Positions 1 to 7,926 of a stretch of 17,473 nt of DNA are shown in pieces. Origin of the DNA: Legionella genomosp. 1 (lineage in GTDB: Bacteria > Pseudomonadota > Gammaproteobacteria > Legionellales > Legionellaceae). Position numbers and translations under genes: made by a program. The stretch's first letter is position 1. The number at the start of each line of letters is the position of its first letter. A model generated the notes under the pieces. It was given only the letters and a program-made list of their open reading frames with translations, did not search any database and was not told the DNA's origin. The stretch lies in contig CAMBDN010000022.1 in NCBI GenBank assembly GCA_945865355.1, positions 1 to 17,473 of the forward strand. The letters are read 5' to 3'.

Positions 1-42
1 ATCATTTAGTGATTCAACTATTACTCTGATCTGCCGAGTCAT
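1..42 (-). CDS. Start of an unidentified gene, cut by the left edge
   Basis: Reading the minus strand, an ATG at 42-40 opens a frame with no stop to the edge of the window (14 codons, MTRQIRVIVESLND). An AGGAAA Shine-Dalgarno-like sequence lies about 7 bases upstream and a plausible promoter farther up (78-106). Fourteen residues are too few to name a product. The gene lies 85 bases downstream of the algC-type gene on the same strand, so it could also be read from that operon. Whether this is the true start is an inference from the ribosome binding site. Confidence 0.45.
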   Translation of the reverse strand, partial: MTRQIRVIVESLND

Positions 43-77
43 AATCGTTTCCTTTATAAGAAAGTTTATGTCCTTAC

Positions 78-106
78 AGAATAGACTAAAATATCATTTT
101 ACACAA
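78..106 (-). promoter_or_regulatory. Candidate sigma-70 promoter for the left-edge gene
   Basis: On the minus strand TTGTGT (106-101) and TATTCT (83-78) are separated by 17 bases, in the AT-rich 85-base gap upstream of the ATG at 42. The match to consensus is only moderate (3/6 and 4/6), so this is a weak prediction. Confidence 0.3.
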
Positions 107-127
107 ATTAAATTACACTTCCATGCT

Positions 128-1528
128 CTAAAAAGGAATGGCTAAACACCTATCTACCGCTTGCAGCTGTGTCTTAAATAGGGCTTGTATTTCATTTAAA
201 CTTTCTTGGTCCTGTGCTTCAAATCGTGCGACTAGACAAGGCGTGGTATTCGATGCGCGTAATAAGCCCCAACCATGCGAAAATTCAACGCGAAGACCAT
301 CAATATCGATTAAACGCGCTTCAGGGAAATGCGCTTGTTCGCTAAATCGTTGCATGAAAGAGAACTTATCTTCTTCATTGATAGGAATTTTTATTTCCGG
401 GGTGTTAACACTATTGGGGATAACATCAAATTGTTCGCCCACTGTTTGCGACGAGCGACTTAATATTTCCAGTAAACGACAAGCACTGTAAAGAGCGTCG
501 TCAAAACCATACCACCGATCTTTAAAAAATAGGTGTCCGCTCATTTCACCAGCAAGCGCGGCTGTTTCTTGCTTCATCACTTTCTTAACAATCGAATGCC
601 CAGTTGGGCACATTTTTGCCACGCCACCCGCTTGCTCAATCACCTCGGCTAAGTGGCTTGAACATTTAACATCAAAAACGATTGTTGCACCCGGATTGCG
701 TTGCAATACCTCGGTGACATAAAGCATCATCAAACGATCAGGCCAGATAATCTCGCCTTGATCAGTCAACACGCCTAAACGATCAGCATCACCGTCAAAA
801 GCCAAACCAAGATCCGCTTGATGATGGGCAACCGCTGCACGTAAATCAAGCAAGTTTTCTTCCACCGTAGGATCGGGATGGTGGTTTGGAAAACGGCCAT
901 CCACCTCGCAATACAAAGGAATCACTTCACAACCCAATTGTTCAATCACTTGAGGAATAGTAGAACCGGCAATGCCATTACCACAGTCAACAACAACCTT
1001 CAACGGACGCTGAAGTTTAACATCACCCAAGATACGCTGCACATATTCATCCATGATATCAATGGATTGATATTGGCCTTGGCCATGTAAAGACTGGCCT
1101 GTCATCACCAAATCATAAATTAAATCGATATCAGCATGAGCCAAAGTGGTGCCCGCTAGCACGATTTTAATACCATTATAATCAGCAGGATTATGACTAC
1201 CCGTCACCATCAAACCACTATCCACAGAACTGACATGCGTCGCAAAATACATCACCGGAGTTGCCACAGCACCTAAATCAAGTACCGTAATCCCACTATC
1301 CAACAATCCCTGCTTTAAAGCACTCGCCAAACTTTCGCTGCTTAACCGCCCATCACGAGCTAAAAAAATAGTCGACCGGTCTAATGCTTGTAAACGGCAG
1401 CTAACCGCTTTGCCAATACTGTAAAAAGCATCCTCATCGAGTTGGCTACCAATAATGCCGCGAATGTCATATGCTCTGAACACATTTCGCTCAACGGGTC
1501 GTTGCTGATAAGTATGAGTTACATTCAT
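128..1528 (-). CDS. algC: Phosphomannomutase/phosphoglucomutase (AlgC type)
   Basis: This is an alpha-D-phosphohexomutase that interconverts hexose 6-phosphate and 1-phosphate (mannose or glucose). It feeds GDP-mannose, LPS and exopolysaccharide precursor synthesis in the cytoplasm. The family landmarks are all present in its 466 residues: FRAYDIRG near residue 17, the phosphoserine loop TGSHNP with catalytic Ser111, the metal loop DGDADR (Asp245, 247, 249), the sugar loop GEMSGH (328-332) and the phosphate loop RASNTTP (424-430). Length agrees with Pseudomonas AlgC (about 463 residues). Its ATG follows the dut stop directly (TAA then ATG), with an AGGGAG ribosome binding site inside the end of dut, so translation is probably coupled. 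Substrate preference (mannose versus glucose) cannot be read from sequence; ManB or Pgm are alternative names. Confidence 0.93.
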   Translation of the reverse strand: MNVTHTYQQRPVERNVFRAYDIRGIIGSQLDEDAFYSIGKAVSCRLQALDRSTIFLARDGRLSSESLASALKQGLLDSGITVLDLGAVATPVMYFATHVSSVDSGLMVTGSHNPADYNGIKIVLAGTTLAHADIDLIYDLVMTGQSLHGQGQYQSIDIMDEYVQRILGDVKLQRPLKVVVDCGNGIAGSTIPQVIEQLGCEVIPLYCEVDGRFPNHHPDPTVEENLLDLRAAVAHHQADLGLAFDGDADRLGVLTDQGEIIWPDRLMMLYVTEVLQRNPGATIVFDVKCSSHLAEVIEQAGGVAKMCPTGHSIVKKVMKQETAALAGEMSGHLFFKDRWYGFDDALYSACRLLEILSRSSQTVGEQFDVIPNSVNTPEIKIPINEEDKFSFMQRFSEQAHFPEARLIDIDGLRVEFSHGWGLLRASNTTPCLVARFEAQDQESLNEIQALFKTQLQAVDRCLAIPF

Positions 1529-1987
1529 TTATTGTCTCCCTGAACTACCAAAACCACCTTCGCCACGGCTACTTTCAGTAAACGCATCAACCACAGAAAA
1601 AGCGGCTTTTACCACGGGTAAAAAGACAAGCTGTGCGATACGTTCACCTGGATTGATAGTAAAATGCTCTTGGTTACGATTCCAGCAGGATATTTTTAAC
1701 TCCCCTTGATAATCAGAATCAATGAGTCCAACTAAATTACCTAAAACAATGCCGTGCTTATGACCCAATCCGGAGCGAGGTAAAATCACCGCAGCCAACC
1801 TTGGATCAGCAATATAAATTGCGAGTCCTGTGGGCAATAATACCGTTTCTTGTCCTGCAATTTGTAATGGCTCATCAATGCATACGCGCAAATCAATGCC
1901 AGCGGCTCCCGGCGTTGCATACGTGGGCAGCGGGATGGTATCCCCGATACGTCGATCTAAGATTTTTAATTGAATGGCTTGTTCCAT
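1529..1987 (-). CDS. dut: dUTP diphosphatase (dUTPase)
   Basis: This enzyme hydrolyses dUTP to dUMP and pyrophosphate, keeping uracil out of DNA and supplying dUMP for thymidylate synthesis. The 152 residues are typical for the homotrimeric enzyme. The five conserved motifs are visible in order: motif 1 PGAAGIDLR (27-35), motif 2 PRSGLGHKHG, motif 3 GLIDSDYQGEL with the catalytic Asp, motif 4 PGERIAQLVF, and the C-terminal P-loop-like arm RGEGGFGSSG. It lies 15 bases after coaBC and directly before the algC-type gene. A GAGGG ribosome binding site a few bases upstream supports the ATG at 1987. The coaBC-dut pairing is common in gammaproteobacteria. Confidence 0.97.
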   Translation of the reverse strand: MEQAIQLKILDRRIGDTIPLPTYATPGAAGIDLRVCIDEPLQIAGQETVLLPTGLAIYIADPRLAAVILPRSGLGHKHGIVLGNLVGLIDSDYQGELKISCWNRNQEHFTINPGERIAQLVFLPVVKAAFSVVDAFTESSRGEGGFGSSGRQ

Positions 1988-2002
1988 GATTCCCTCAATG
2001 CA

Positions 2003-3208
2003 TTAATTTGCGACATTTTGCAGGCTTGCTGCGAGGATTGCAATAATTTGCCCAGCTAAGCTGGTTTTGTGATCAAGCGCTAGTTCCGTTTGGCCATTTC
2101 TAGTTAATACGGTAACTTGGTTACAATCATTATTAAAACCAAGGCCCTCGCCCACTTGATTTGCCACGATCATCTCAATTTTTTTCGCCTGCATTTTTTC
2201 TTTAGCATGTTTTATCACATCATTGGTCTCAGCAGCAAAACCAACAACAAATGATGCCTTACCACTTTGAACAACGGCCGAAAGAATGTCAGGGTTGGCT
2301 GTAAGGGCAAGCATTAGCTCGGGATTACCTTGTTTTTTAAGCTTTTGTTTTGCCGGTGTATGCAAGCCATAATCGGCAACAGCTGCAGTACCAATAAAAA
2401 TCATGCCCGACTTTAAATGACTCATCACCGCTGCAAGCATCTCAGCCGCAGACTCAACGCTGCACACATCAACACCAGCAGGTGCGTTTAAAGCGGTAGG
2501 TCCGCTGACTAACGTGACTTCCGCTCCAGCCATTGCCGCAGCCGCAGCTAAAGCGTAGCCCATCTTGCCAGAACTATGATTGCTGATAAAGCGCACAGGA
2601 TCTATAGCCTCCCTGGTTGGCCCGGCCGTTATCAATAGTTTCCGCCCCTGCAATAATTGGTGCACATGATACAGGCGTAATGCCGCAATGATGTTATCCA
2701 CTTCACTCATCCGCCCAAATCCTTGCTCACCGCAAGCTTGAGAACCTTCTTCTGGGCCCACGATAATAGCGCCTCGCGTAGCCAGCAAGTCGCAGTTGGC
2801 TTGTGTTGCAGGATGTGCCCACATACTGCGATTCATCGCCGGACAAACAATAACAGGCGTTTCAGTAACCAAATAAAGTGTACTCAACAAATCATCGGCC
2901 AATCCATGTGCTAATTTTGCAAGGCAATGTGCTGAAGCTGGAGCTATCACTAAGAGATCCGCCCATCGCGCTAACTCAATGTGCCCCATGGCTCGCTCTG
3001 CCTGCGAATCAAACAGCTCACAACGCACCTCATGGCCACTTAAGGCTTGCATTGTCATTGGCGTGATAAACTGTTGTGCGCTTTTTGTCATGACGACCCG
3101 TACTTCAGCACCTATTCGTGTCAACTCTCGCACCAAATGAGCCGATTTATAGGCGGCAATTCCCCCACAAATTCCTAACACTATCTTTTTATTTACAAAA
3201 TCTTGCAT
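2003..3208 (-). CDS. coaBC: Bifunctional phosphopantothenoylcysteine decarboxylase/synthetase
   Basis: CoaBC makes 4'-phosphopantetheine for coenzyme A in two steps: CTP-dependent joining of cysteine to 4'-phosphopantothenate (CoaB), then FMN-dependent decarboxylation (CoaC). The N-terminal flavoprotein domain (about 1-185) has GGIAAYKS at 15-22, the catalytic His76 in MGHIELARWADLL, the PAMN loop (123-126) and Cys159 in ACGEQGFGRM. The CoaB domain (about 188-401) shows ITAGPTREAIDPVRFISN with Asn210, then SSGKMG, AAVADY (275-280), Lys289 and GFAAET (323-328). Its 401 residues are full length. It appears to be the first gene of the coaBC-dut-algC operon and is divergent from radC across 64 bases. 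The ribosome binding site before ATG 3208 is weak, but the start fits the family N-terminus. Confidence 0.97.
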   Translation of the reverse strand: MQDFVNKKIVLGICGGIAAYKSAHLVRELTRIGAEVRVVMTKSAQQFITPMTMQALSGHEVRCELFDSQAERAMGHIELARWADLLVIAPASAHCLAKLAHGLADDLLSTLYLVTETPVIVCPAMNRSMWAHPATQANCDLLATRGAIIVGPEEGSQACGEQGFGRMSEVDNIIAALRLYHVHQLLQGRKLLITAGPTREAIDPVRFISNHSSGKMGYALAAAAAMAGAEVTLVSGPTALNAPAGVDVCSVESAAEMLAAVMSHLKSGMIFIGTAAVADYGLHTPAKQKLKKQGNPELMLALTANPDILSAVVQSGKASFVVGFAAETNDVIKHAKEKMQAKKIEMIVANQVGEGLGFNNDCNQVTVLTRNGQTELALDHKTSLAGQIIAILAASLQNVAN

Positions 3209-3272
3209 GACGATTCATTTTTTATAAGAATAAGCATGATCAAAACACAAACCTCGTCATAAAGGAATAATA

Positions 3273-3956
3273 ATGACAGTCCAACGACCCACACATGGGA
3301 TACATGTGCGTGAAAAACTATTAACCTATGGTGCTCAAAGCCTCTCTGATACTGAGTTGTTAACTGTATTTATCAGCTCAGGCAGTGGAAAACGCTCCTG
3401 TGTGCAACTGGCTCACGATTTAATAAAACAATTTGGCAATATGCGCGCCATCCTCAATGCTTCTTTGCAAACCTTCCAACTTGTACCAGGGCTTGGCCAA
3501 GTAAAATATGTGCAACTTCAAGCGGCACAAGAAATTTGTCGGCGTAGTGACTTTACCTGCTTACAAAAGGGAACTCAGCTCACCCATTCAGAACAAACGT
3601 ATGCCTTTCTGAAACGACAGTTACGTGATAAAAAAAATGAAGTATTTGCGGCCTTGTTTTTAGACAGTCAGCACCGCGTTTTAGCCTATGAAGAGCTATT
3701 TGTAGGAACAATAAATACCGCCACCGTCCATTCAAGGCCTATCATCGAACGCATACTTAAACTAAATGCCGCTGCATTAATTTTAGCTCACAACCACCCT
3801 TCCGGGCTGTCCGACGCTAGCCATCAAGACATAGAGGTCACCGAGCGCATACGCCAGGCTGTTGAGCTTGTCGATGCTCACTTATTAGACCACGTTGTGA
3901 TTGGTGATAATGAAGTTTACTCGATCATGAGCGCCATAAAATGGGCATGTAATTAG
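3273..3956 (+). CDS. radC: RadC family JAB/MPN-domain protein
   Basis: RadC-family proteins pair an N-terminal helix-hairpin-helix region with a C-terminal JAB1/MPN (JAMM) metalloprotease-like domain. Despite the name, a DNA-repair role has not been firmly shown. The helix-hairpin-helix stretch VPGLGQVKYVQLQAA is at 71-85. The metal motif is intact: Glu123 upstream, then HNHPSG (173-178), Ser183 and Asp186, giving the HxHPx(n)SxxD signature. The 227 residues are near the usual 220-225. AAAGGA just upstream supports the ATG at 3273. It diverges from coaBC, a neighbourhood common in gammaproteobacteria. No clear hairpin terminator is seen between its stop and the converging gene at 3996. Confidence 0.93.
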   Translation: MTVQRPTHGIHVREKLLTYGAQSLSDTELLTVFISSGSGKRSCVQLAHDLIKQFGNMRAILNASLQTFQLVPGLGQVKYVQLQAAQEICRRSDFTCLQKGTQLTHSEQTYAFLKRQLRDKKNEVFAALFLDSQHRVLAYEELFVGTINTATVHSRPIIERILKLNAAALILAHNHPSGLSDASHQDIEVTERIRQAVELVDAHLLDHVVIGDNEVYSIMSAIKWACN

Positions 3957-3995
3957 CAGCGCTTGCAAGAGCGGCACAGAAGATCTCGCATTCCG

Positions 3996-4979
3996 CTAGT
4001 TATTTCCTACGTTGGGGAAATGACTTTCAACTAACTCGTCTCTCAATACAGCAAACTCATGATGAAAATTAACAAACATCTTCTCAGTTGCCGTTTGGAA
4101 AGAGAACCAATGCGATTTTCTGTGTTTTGAAATTAAGTCTTTGTTGTCATGCTCCCACGCCTCTATTCCCTTCATGATGTCAAATATCGAAGCCTTAGAG
4201 TTACGTGTCAGCTCATTGTATAGCTCTTTAATTTTATGAAACTTTTGAATAGTAATTGGATTTTTTTGGGCACATAAAACAATTTCATCTAAGCGTCGAT
4301 ACAGTTGATTGATAATTTTATGTTTTGCAGGTGTTAAACCAGGGAATGCCTGGGGAGGTAACGGTAAAATGTAAAAATAAGGCGTCGATTTCTTTACTTT
4401 TCCAGCCAAAAAATCAGCAGCTAAGGGTGGGGTACTAAAAAATAAAGAGGATATACCTTTACCTAAATCAGTCCGATGGGCCGCTTGCTTGGTCAAATGA
4501 ATTGCACTGTGTCTGCAAGTATTATTGATCAAACCTACACGCCCATACTCATTCAAATCCATTGAGTCCGTGTTTTTAGCATTCGTTTTAACGTTTGCAA
4601 CAAGTTTCCACACCAATCTAGATGGCTGGTCTGGATCAGGACAATATGCCCGCAGTCCACTATTATGCTGAAGAGATAACCTTTTTATATGATGAAGAAA
4701 CGCTAGATAGTGGTGGTAAGTAATCGCATATGCCTTATATTTAACCTCTCTTTCTCGATTTTCTGCGAACATAAAACTTTCATTTCGTACATAGGCTGCG
4801 GTATTCCAAAAAACAAATGACAAACCCAGAGCGGACTCATCAAACACTTTTCCAAAAGAAGCTAACACCTCAACCTTATCACCCGTCCTCATGCCAAAAG
4901 TAATGTATGAATGTTCATTTATTTGGCAAAGCGCAATAAAAAACTCCCCATAGGGAGAGAGTTGAATGGGATCGTACAT
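3996..4979 (-). CDS. Unknown protein with a His...NTCRH permuted-papain-like layout; effector candidate
   Basis: I do not recognise a named family. The 327-residue protein has no signal peptide and no membrane segment. Two spots stand out: His23 in NEHSYITFG near the N-terminus, and Cys155 in NNTCRH (152-157), preceded by a YHHYLAFLHHI helix (88-98). An N-terminal GHS/HSxI-like His followed by an NC(E/R)HF/S-type Cys is the order found in permuted NlpC/P60 and LRAT-type papain-fold enzymes, so a thiol hydrolase or acyltransferase fold is a reasonable guess. From about residue 220 the protein is charged and helical with many Lys, Glu and His. It stands alone, convergent with radC and divergent from the operon at 5150, with its own candidate promoter. 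The ribosome binding site (AAGGG about 13 bases upstream) is poor. A Dot/Icm-type secreted effector is possible if the host is Legionella-like; nothing here proves it. Confidence 0.75.
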   Translation of the reverse strand: MYDPIQLSPYGEFFIALCQINEHSYITFGMRTGDKVEVLASFGKVFDESALGLSFVFWNTAAYVRNESFMFAENREREVKYKAYAITYHHYLAFLHHIKRLSLQHNSGLRAYCPDPDQPSRLVWKLVANVKTNAKNTDSMDLNEYGRVGLINNTCRHSAIHLTKQAAHRTDLGKGISSLFFSTPPLAADFLAGKVKKSTPYFYILPLPPQAFPGLTPAKHKIINQLYRRLDEIVLCAQKNPITIQKFHKIKELYNELTRNSKASIFDIMKGIEAWEHDNKDLISKHRKSHWFSFQTATEKMFVNFHHEFAVLRDELVESHFPNVGNN

Positions 4980-5011
4980 GAAAATAAAAGCCCTTATAAG
5001 ATCAATTTAGG

Positions 5012-5040
5012 AGCATATTTTATCATAATTAGCCAATCAA
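5012..5040 (-). promoter_or_regulatory. Candidate sigma-70 promoter for the gene at 3996-4979
   Basis: On the minus strand TTGATT (5040-5035) and TATGCT (5017-5012) are 17 bases apart, each matching consensus at 4 of 6 positions. They sit about 33 bases before the ATG at 4979. The -35 box overlaps one arm of the dyad at 5037-5053. Confidence 0.4.
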
Positions 5041-5053
5041 ATGAACCATTTGA
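5037..5053. promoter_or_regulatory. Perfect 7+7 inverted repeat, candidate operator
   Basis: TCAAATG and CATTTGA flank a 3-base spacer (AAC), making a 17-base dyad in the divergent region between the gene at 3996-4979 and the operon beginning at 5150. It overlaps the candidate -35 box of the leftward gene. It is about 100 bases upstream of the rightward operon, so a dimeric regulator could act on both. The size and symmetry fit a bacterial operator; the regulator is not in the window. Confidence 0.4.
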
Positions 5054-5098
5054 ATCGTTTGCGCATTTTCCAAGAAATGGGTAAGGTATGGATCATTA

Positions 5099-5115
5099 CC
5101 CCTTTAAGAAAGGGG
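5099..5115 (+). promoter_or_regulatory. Short GC-ended hairpin in the leader of the gamma-glutamylation operon
   Basis: CCCCTTT and AAAGGGG pair perfectly (7 bp) around a 3-base loop, about 35 bases before the ATG at 5150. No U-run follows, so it is not a standard terminator. It may be an mRNA leader structure or a second protein-binding site. Confidence 0.35.
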
Positions 5116-5149
5116 GGCTAAGGAAAGATTTTTATAACAAGGACTAGTG

Positions 5150-6523
5150 ATGCTCAATCCAAGAGATGTCAAAACCGTGGAAGACGCGCAACGAATTATC
5201 GAAGAGCGCAATTTGACGCACGTGAAAGTTGGCGTATTTGATATTGACGGAGTCATGCTCGGTAAGTACATGAGCCGTAAAAAATTTTTCTCAAGCCTTG
5301 AACAAGGTTTTGCCTTTTGCGATGTTATTCTAGGCTGGGACTCCAAAAACAAACTATATGACAATACCCAATACACCGGCTGGCATACTGGCTATCCTGA
5401 TGCTCAAGTACGAATTGTGCCTAACAGCTGCCGTGAATTGGTGTTTGAGGAAAATCAGTTATTGTTTATGGCTGAATTTGCCGGTGCCGCTGAGAAAATA
5501 TGTCCCCGCGCCTTGTTACGCCGGATCATTCAAAAAGCAGAGGCAATGGGCTTTGATGCTTATGCAGCACTTGAATATGAGTTCTTCATGTTTGACGAAA
5601 CCCCTGACAGCGTGCGCGCAAAAGGCTTTCGAAATTTAAAAACCTTTACCCCCGATTTTTTTGGATATTCTATCATCCGTAATTCGGTCCATGCCGAGTT
5701 ATATCATCAAATACTCAATATGGGCGAGGTGATGGATTTCCCCATCGAAGGTTTACATACCGAAACAGGACCTGGTGTCATTGAAGCGGCCATCGCCGTT
5801 GATAACGCAGCAGCTGCTGGTGATAAAGCCGCTCTGTTTAAAACGTTCATGAAAGTGCTCGCGCAAAGAAACAATATGATGGCAACATTTATGGCCAAAT
5901 GGTCACCGCACTACCCCGGTCAAAGTGGTCATATCCATGTCTCGTTGCGGCATAAAGATGGCGGTAAGTCAGCCTTTTATGATCCTGCAAACACCCACAA
6001 CATGAGCCAAATTCAAAAACATTTTCTCGCTGGTCAGCAAAAATTAATGCCTGAGCTACTAGCGATGTTTTCACCCACTGTTAACAGTTACACACGCCTC
6101 ATTCCTGGTTTCTGGGCACCTACAGATGCGACATGGGGCGTCGAAAATCGCACCACGGCTTTACGCCTCATTCCAGGAACTGATAAATCACAGCGTATTG
6201 AATATCGGCTGGGTTCAGCCGATGCCAACCCTTACTTAGCACTCGCCGCAGCAATTGGCTCCGGGTTGTACGGCATCATGCATGAAATGCAACCTGAGCC
6301 AGAGATCAAAGGGAATTCATACCAACAACGCCACAACGACGAGCTCGCCTTGCCGCGTACCTTATGGGATTCAGCCCAGCGTCTAAAAAACTCAGAGGCA
6401 GCCGATGCATTATTTGGTAAAGAGTTTGTACAACATTTTGTAGCAACTCGTGAGTGGGAAGAGCGGGAGTTTCGCCGCCATATCACTGATTGGGAACTAG
6501 ACCGCTATTTTGAGATTATTTAA
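5150..6523 (+). CDS. Glutamine-synthetase-like gamma-glutamyl-amine ligase
   Basis: This is a glutamine synthetase superfamily ligase (457 residues) that likely joins glutamate to an amine with ATP, like PuuA, IpuC or GlnA4, rather than to ammonia. The N-terminal beta-grasp region has FDIDGVMLGKY (30-40). The catalytic barrel shows the metal residues LEYEFF (141-146), ETGPGVIEAAI (205-215), the GHIHVSL His pair (260-266), NSYTRLIPG (312-320), ENRTTALRL (332-340) and RIEYRLGSADANPY (349-362). GTG (5147) and ATG (5150) are adjacent possible starts; AAGGA at 5139-5143 is correctly spaced only for ATG. It is the first of four tightly packed genes with an aldehyde dehydrogenase, an alcohol dehydrogenase and an amidotransferase-like hydrolase. 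This context argues for amine catabolism. A true GlnA is unlikely given the partners, but the substrate is unproven. Confidence 0.88.
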   Translation: MLNPRDVKTVEDAQRIIEERNLTHVKVGVFDIDGVMLGKYMSRKKFFSSLEQGFAFCDVILGWDSKNKLYDNTQYTGWHTGYPDAQVRIVPNSCRELVFEENQLLFMAEFAGAAEKICPRALLRRIIQKAEAMGFDAYAALEYEFFMFDETPDSVRAKGFRNLKTFTPDFFGYSIIRNSVHAELYHQILNMGEVMDFPIEGLHTETGPGVIEAAIAVDNAAAAGDKAALFKTFMKVLAQRNNMMATFMAKWSPHYPGQSGHIHVSLRHKDGGKSAFYDPANTHNMSQIQKHFLAGQQKLMPELLAMFSPTVNSYTRLIPGFWAPTDATWGVENRTTALRLIPGTDKSQRIEYRLGSADANPYLALAAAIGSGLYGIMHEMQPEPEIKGNSYQQRHNDELALPRTLWDSAQRLKNSEAADALFGKEFVQHFVATREWEEREFRRHITDWELDRYFEII

Positions 6524-6524
6524 C

Positions 6525-7913
6525 ATGACTGAACGATTCAAAACATACTCACCCATTGACAACGCTGTCTATGTGGAACGTTCTTTTGCTTCCCACGATG
6601 ACATTCAACGAGCGTTCGCCAATGCAGAAAAAGCTAAATCTTTGTGGAAAGCAACATCCCTTAGCGAACGAGAGCAATTTTGCACACGTGCCGTTGATGC
6701 GTTGGTTGCCAATAAAGAGCTCATCGCACAGGAGATATGCTGGCAAATGGGGCGACCTATTCGCTATGCTGCCGGAGAAATAGCAGGTTTTGAAGAGCGG
6801 GCTCGCTATATGATCGCCAATGCAGCTAAAGCATTAGCTCCTATACAATTACCAGAGAAACCAGGCTTTATTCGCTATATCAAACACGAACCACTGGGCT
6901 TAATCTTTGTGATAGCTCCATGGAATTATCCCTACCTCACCGCAGTCAACGCTATTATCCCAGCCCTTATGGCCGGCAATGTTGTTATATTGAAGCACTC
7001 TGCGCAAACGCCCCTTGTAGCAGAACGCTTTGCTGATGCATTTGCCCATGGTGATTTACCTGTTGGCGTTTTTCAATACCTCCATTTAACCCACGATGCC
7101 ACTGAAAAAACCATTCAATCAGCGCCTATTGATCATATCGCTTTTACCGGCTCCGTTGCCGCCGGTGACATGGTAGAACGTGCAGCTGCTGGTCGTTTTA
7201 TGAGTTTAGGTCTTGAATTGGGTGGCAAAGATCCCGCATATGTGCGTGCAGACGCTGATCTCAACCAAGCCGTAGCAACAGCAATTGATGGGGCTTTTTT
7301 TAATTCTGGCCAATCATGCTGTGGAATAGAACGTATTTATGTACACCAAGATTGCTTTGATCAATTCGTCAATAAAGCGGTTGAGCAGGTTTACCAATAT
7401 AAGCTCGGACGACCAGATGATGAGACCACCACCCTGGGTCCATTGGTCCGCGCAACAGCTGCAGATTTTGTCCGTCGCCAAATTCAGGAGGCGATCGATG
7501 ACGGAGCAGTTGCACACATCGACCAACAACGTTTCCCACTTGACCAACCGGGATCGGCTTATATGGCACCGCAAATTTTGACCAAGGTAACCCACCAAAT
7601 GCGCATCATGACGGAAGAAACTTTTGGGCCGGTTGTCGGTATCATGAGCGTCAGTGGGGACAGTGAGGCTATCTCGCTGATGAACGATAGTGATTATGGC
7701 TTAACCGCCGCTGTTTTCACCACGGATATAGCAGCTGGCATCAGCATCGGAGAGCAATTAAACACGGGTACTTTTTTTATCAATCGCTGCGATTATCTTG
7801 ACCCGGCCCTTGCCTGGACAGGGGTTAAAAAATCTGGAAAAGGTTGTACACTATCAACCCTAGGGTACCAATATCTCACACGGCCTAAATCGTATCATAT
7901 TAAAAAATTATAG
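6525..7913 (+). CDS. NAD(P)-dependent aldehyde dehydrogenase
   Basis: The 462-residue enzyme oxidises an aldehyde to a carboxylic acid. Family signatures are complete: PWNYPYLTAVNAI with Asn134, the cofactor loop FTGSVAAG (207-214), catalytic Glu231 in LELGGKDP, the nucleophile Cys265 in NSGQSCC, and EETFGPVVG (364-372). The ATG at 6525 lies one base after the stop of the ligase gene; an in-frame TTG at 6510 lies inside that gene and is not supported by a ribosome binding site. The near-zero spacing implies translational coupling. In this operon the likely substrate is a gamma-glutamyl-amino-aldehyde produced by the next gene's product, comparable to PuuC in E. coli putrescine breakdown. That assignment is inferred from neighbours, since the sequence only shows a generic aldehyde dehydrogenase. 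Confidence 0.93.
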   Translation: MTERFKTYSPIDNAVYVERSFASHDDIQRAFANAEKAKSLWKATSLSEREQFCTRAVDALVANKELIAQEICWQMGRPIRYAAGEIAGFEERARYMIANAAKALAPIQLPEKPGFIRYIKHEPLGLIFVIAPWNYPYLTAVNAIIPALMAGNVVILKHSAQTPLVAERFADAFAHGDLPVGVFQYLHLTHDATEKTIQSAPIDHIAFTGSVAAGDMVERAAAGRFMSLGLELGGKDPAYVRADADLNQAVATAIDGAFFNSGQSCCGIERIYVHQDCFDQFVNKAVEQVYQYKLGRPDDETTTLGPLVRATAADFVRRQIQEAIDDGAVAHIDQQRFPLDQPGSAYMAPQILTKVTHQMRIMTEETFGPVVGIMSVSGDSEAISLMNDSDYGLTAAVFTTDIAAGISIGEQLNTGTFFINRCDYLDPALAWTGVKKSGKGCTLSTLGYQYLTRPKSYHIKKL

Positions 7914-7926
7914 GAAATTTAGAGAT

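Noticed and set aside
3957..3995. Intrinsic terminator between radC and the orphan gene
   Set aside because: Only a 5-bp stem (AGCGG/CCGCT) with a 19-base loop and no T-run is present.
5147..5149. GTG start for the ligase gene
   Set aside because: The AAGGA ribosome binding site is only 3 bases from the GTG but 6 from the ATG at 5150, which is the better start.
6510..6524. Upstream TTG start for the aldehyde dehydrogenase
   Set aside because: It lies within the ligase gene, is a rare start codon and has no ribosome binding site; the ATG at 6525 follows the ligase stop by one base.
7314..7598. Antisense open frames inside the aldehyde dehydrogenase gene
   Set aside because: They lie wholly opposite a gene with complete catalytic motifs and have no recognisable protein features.
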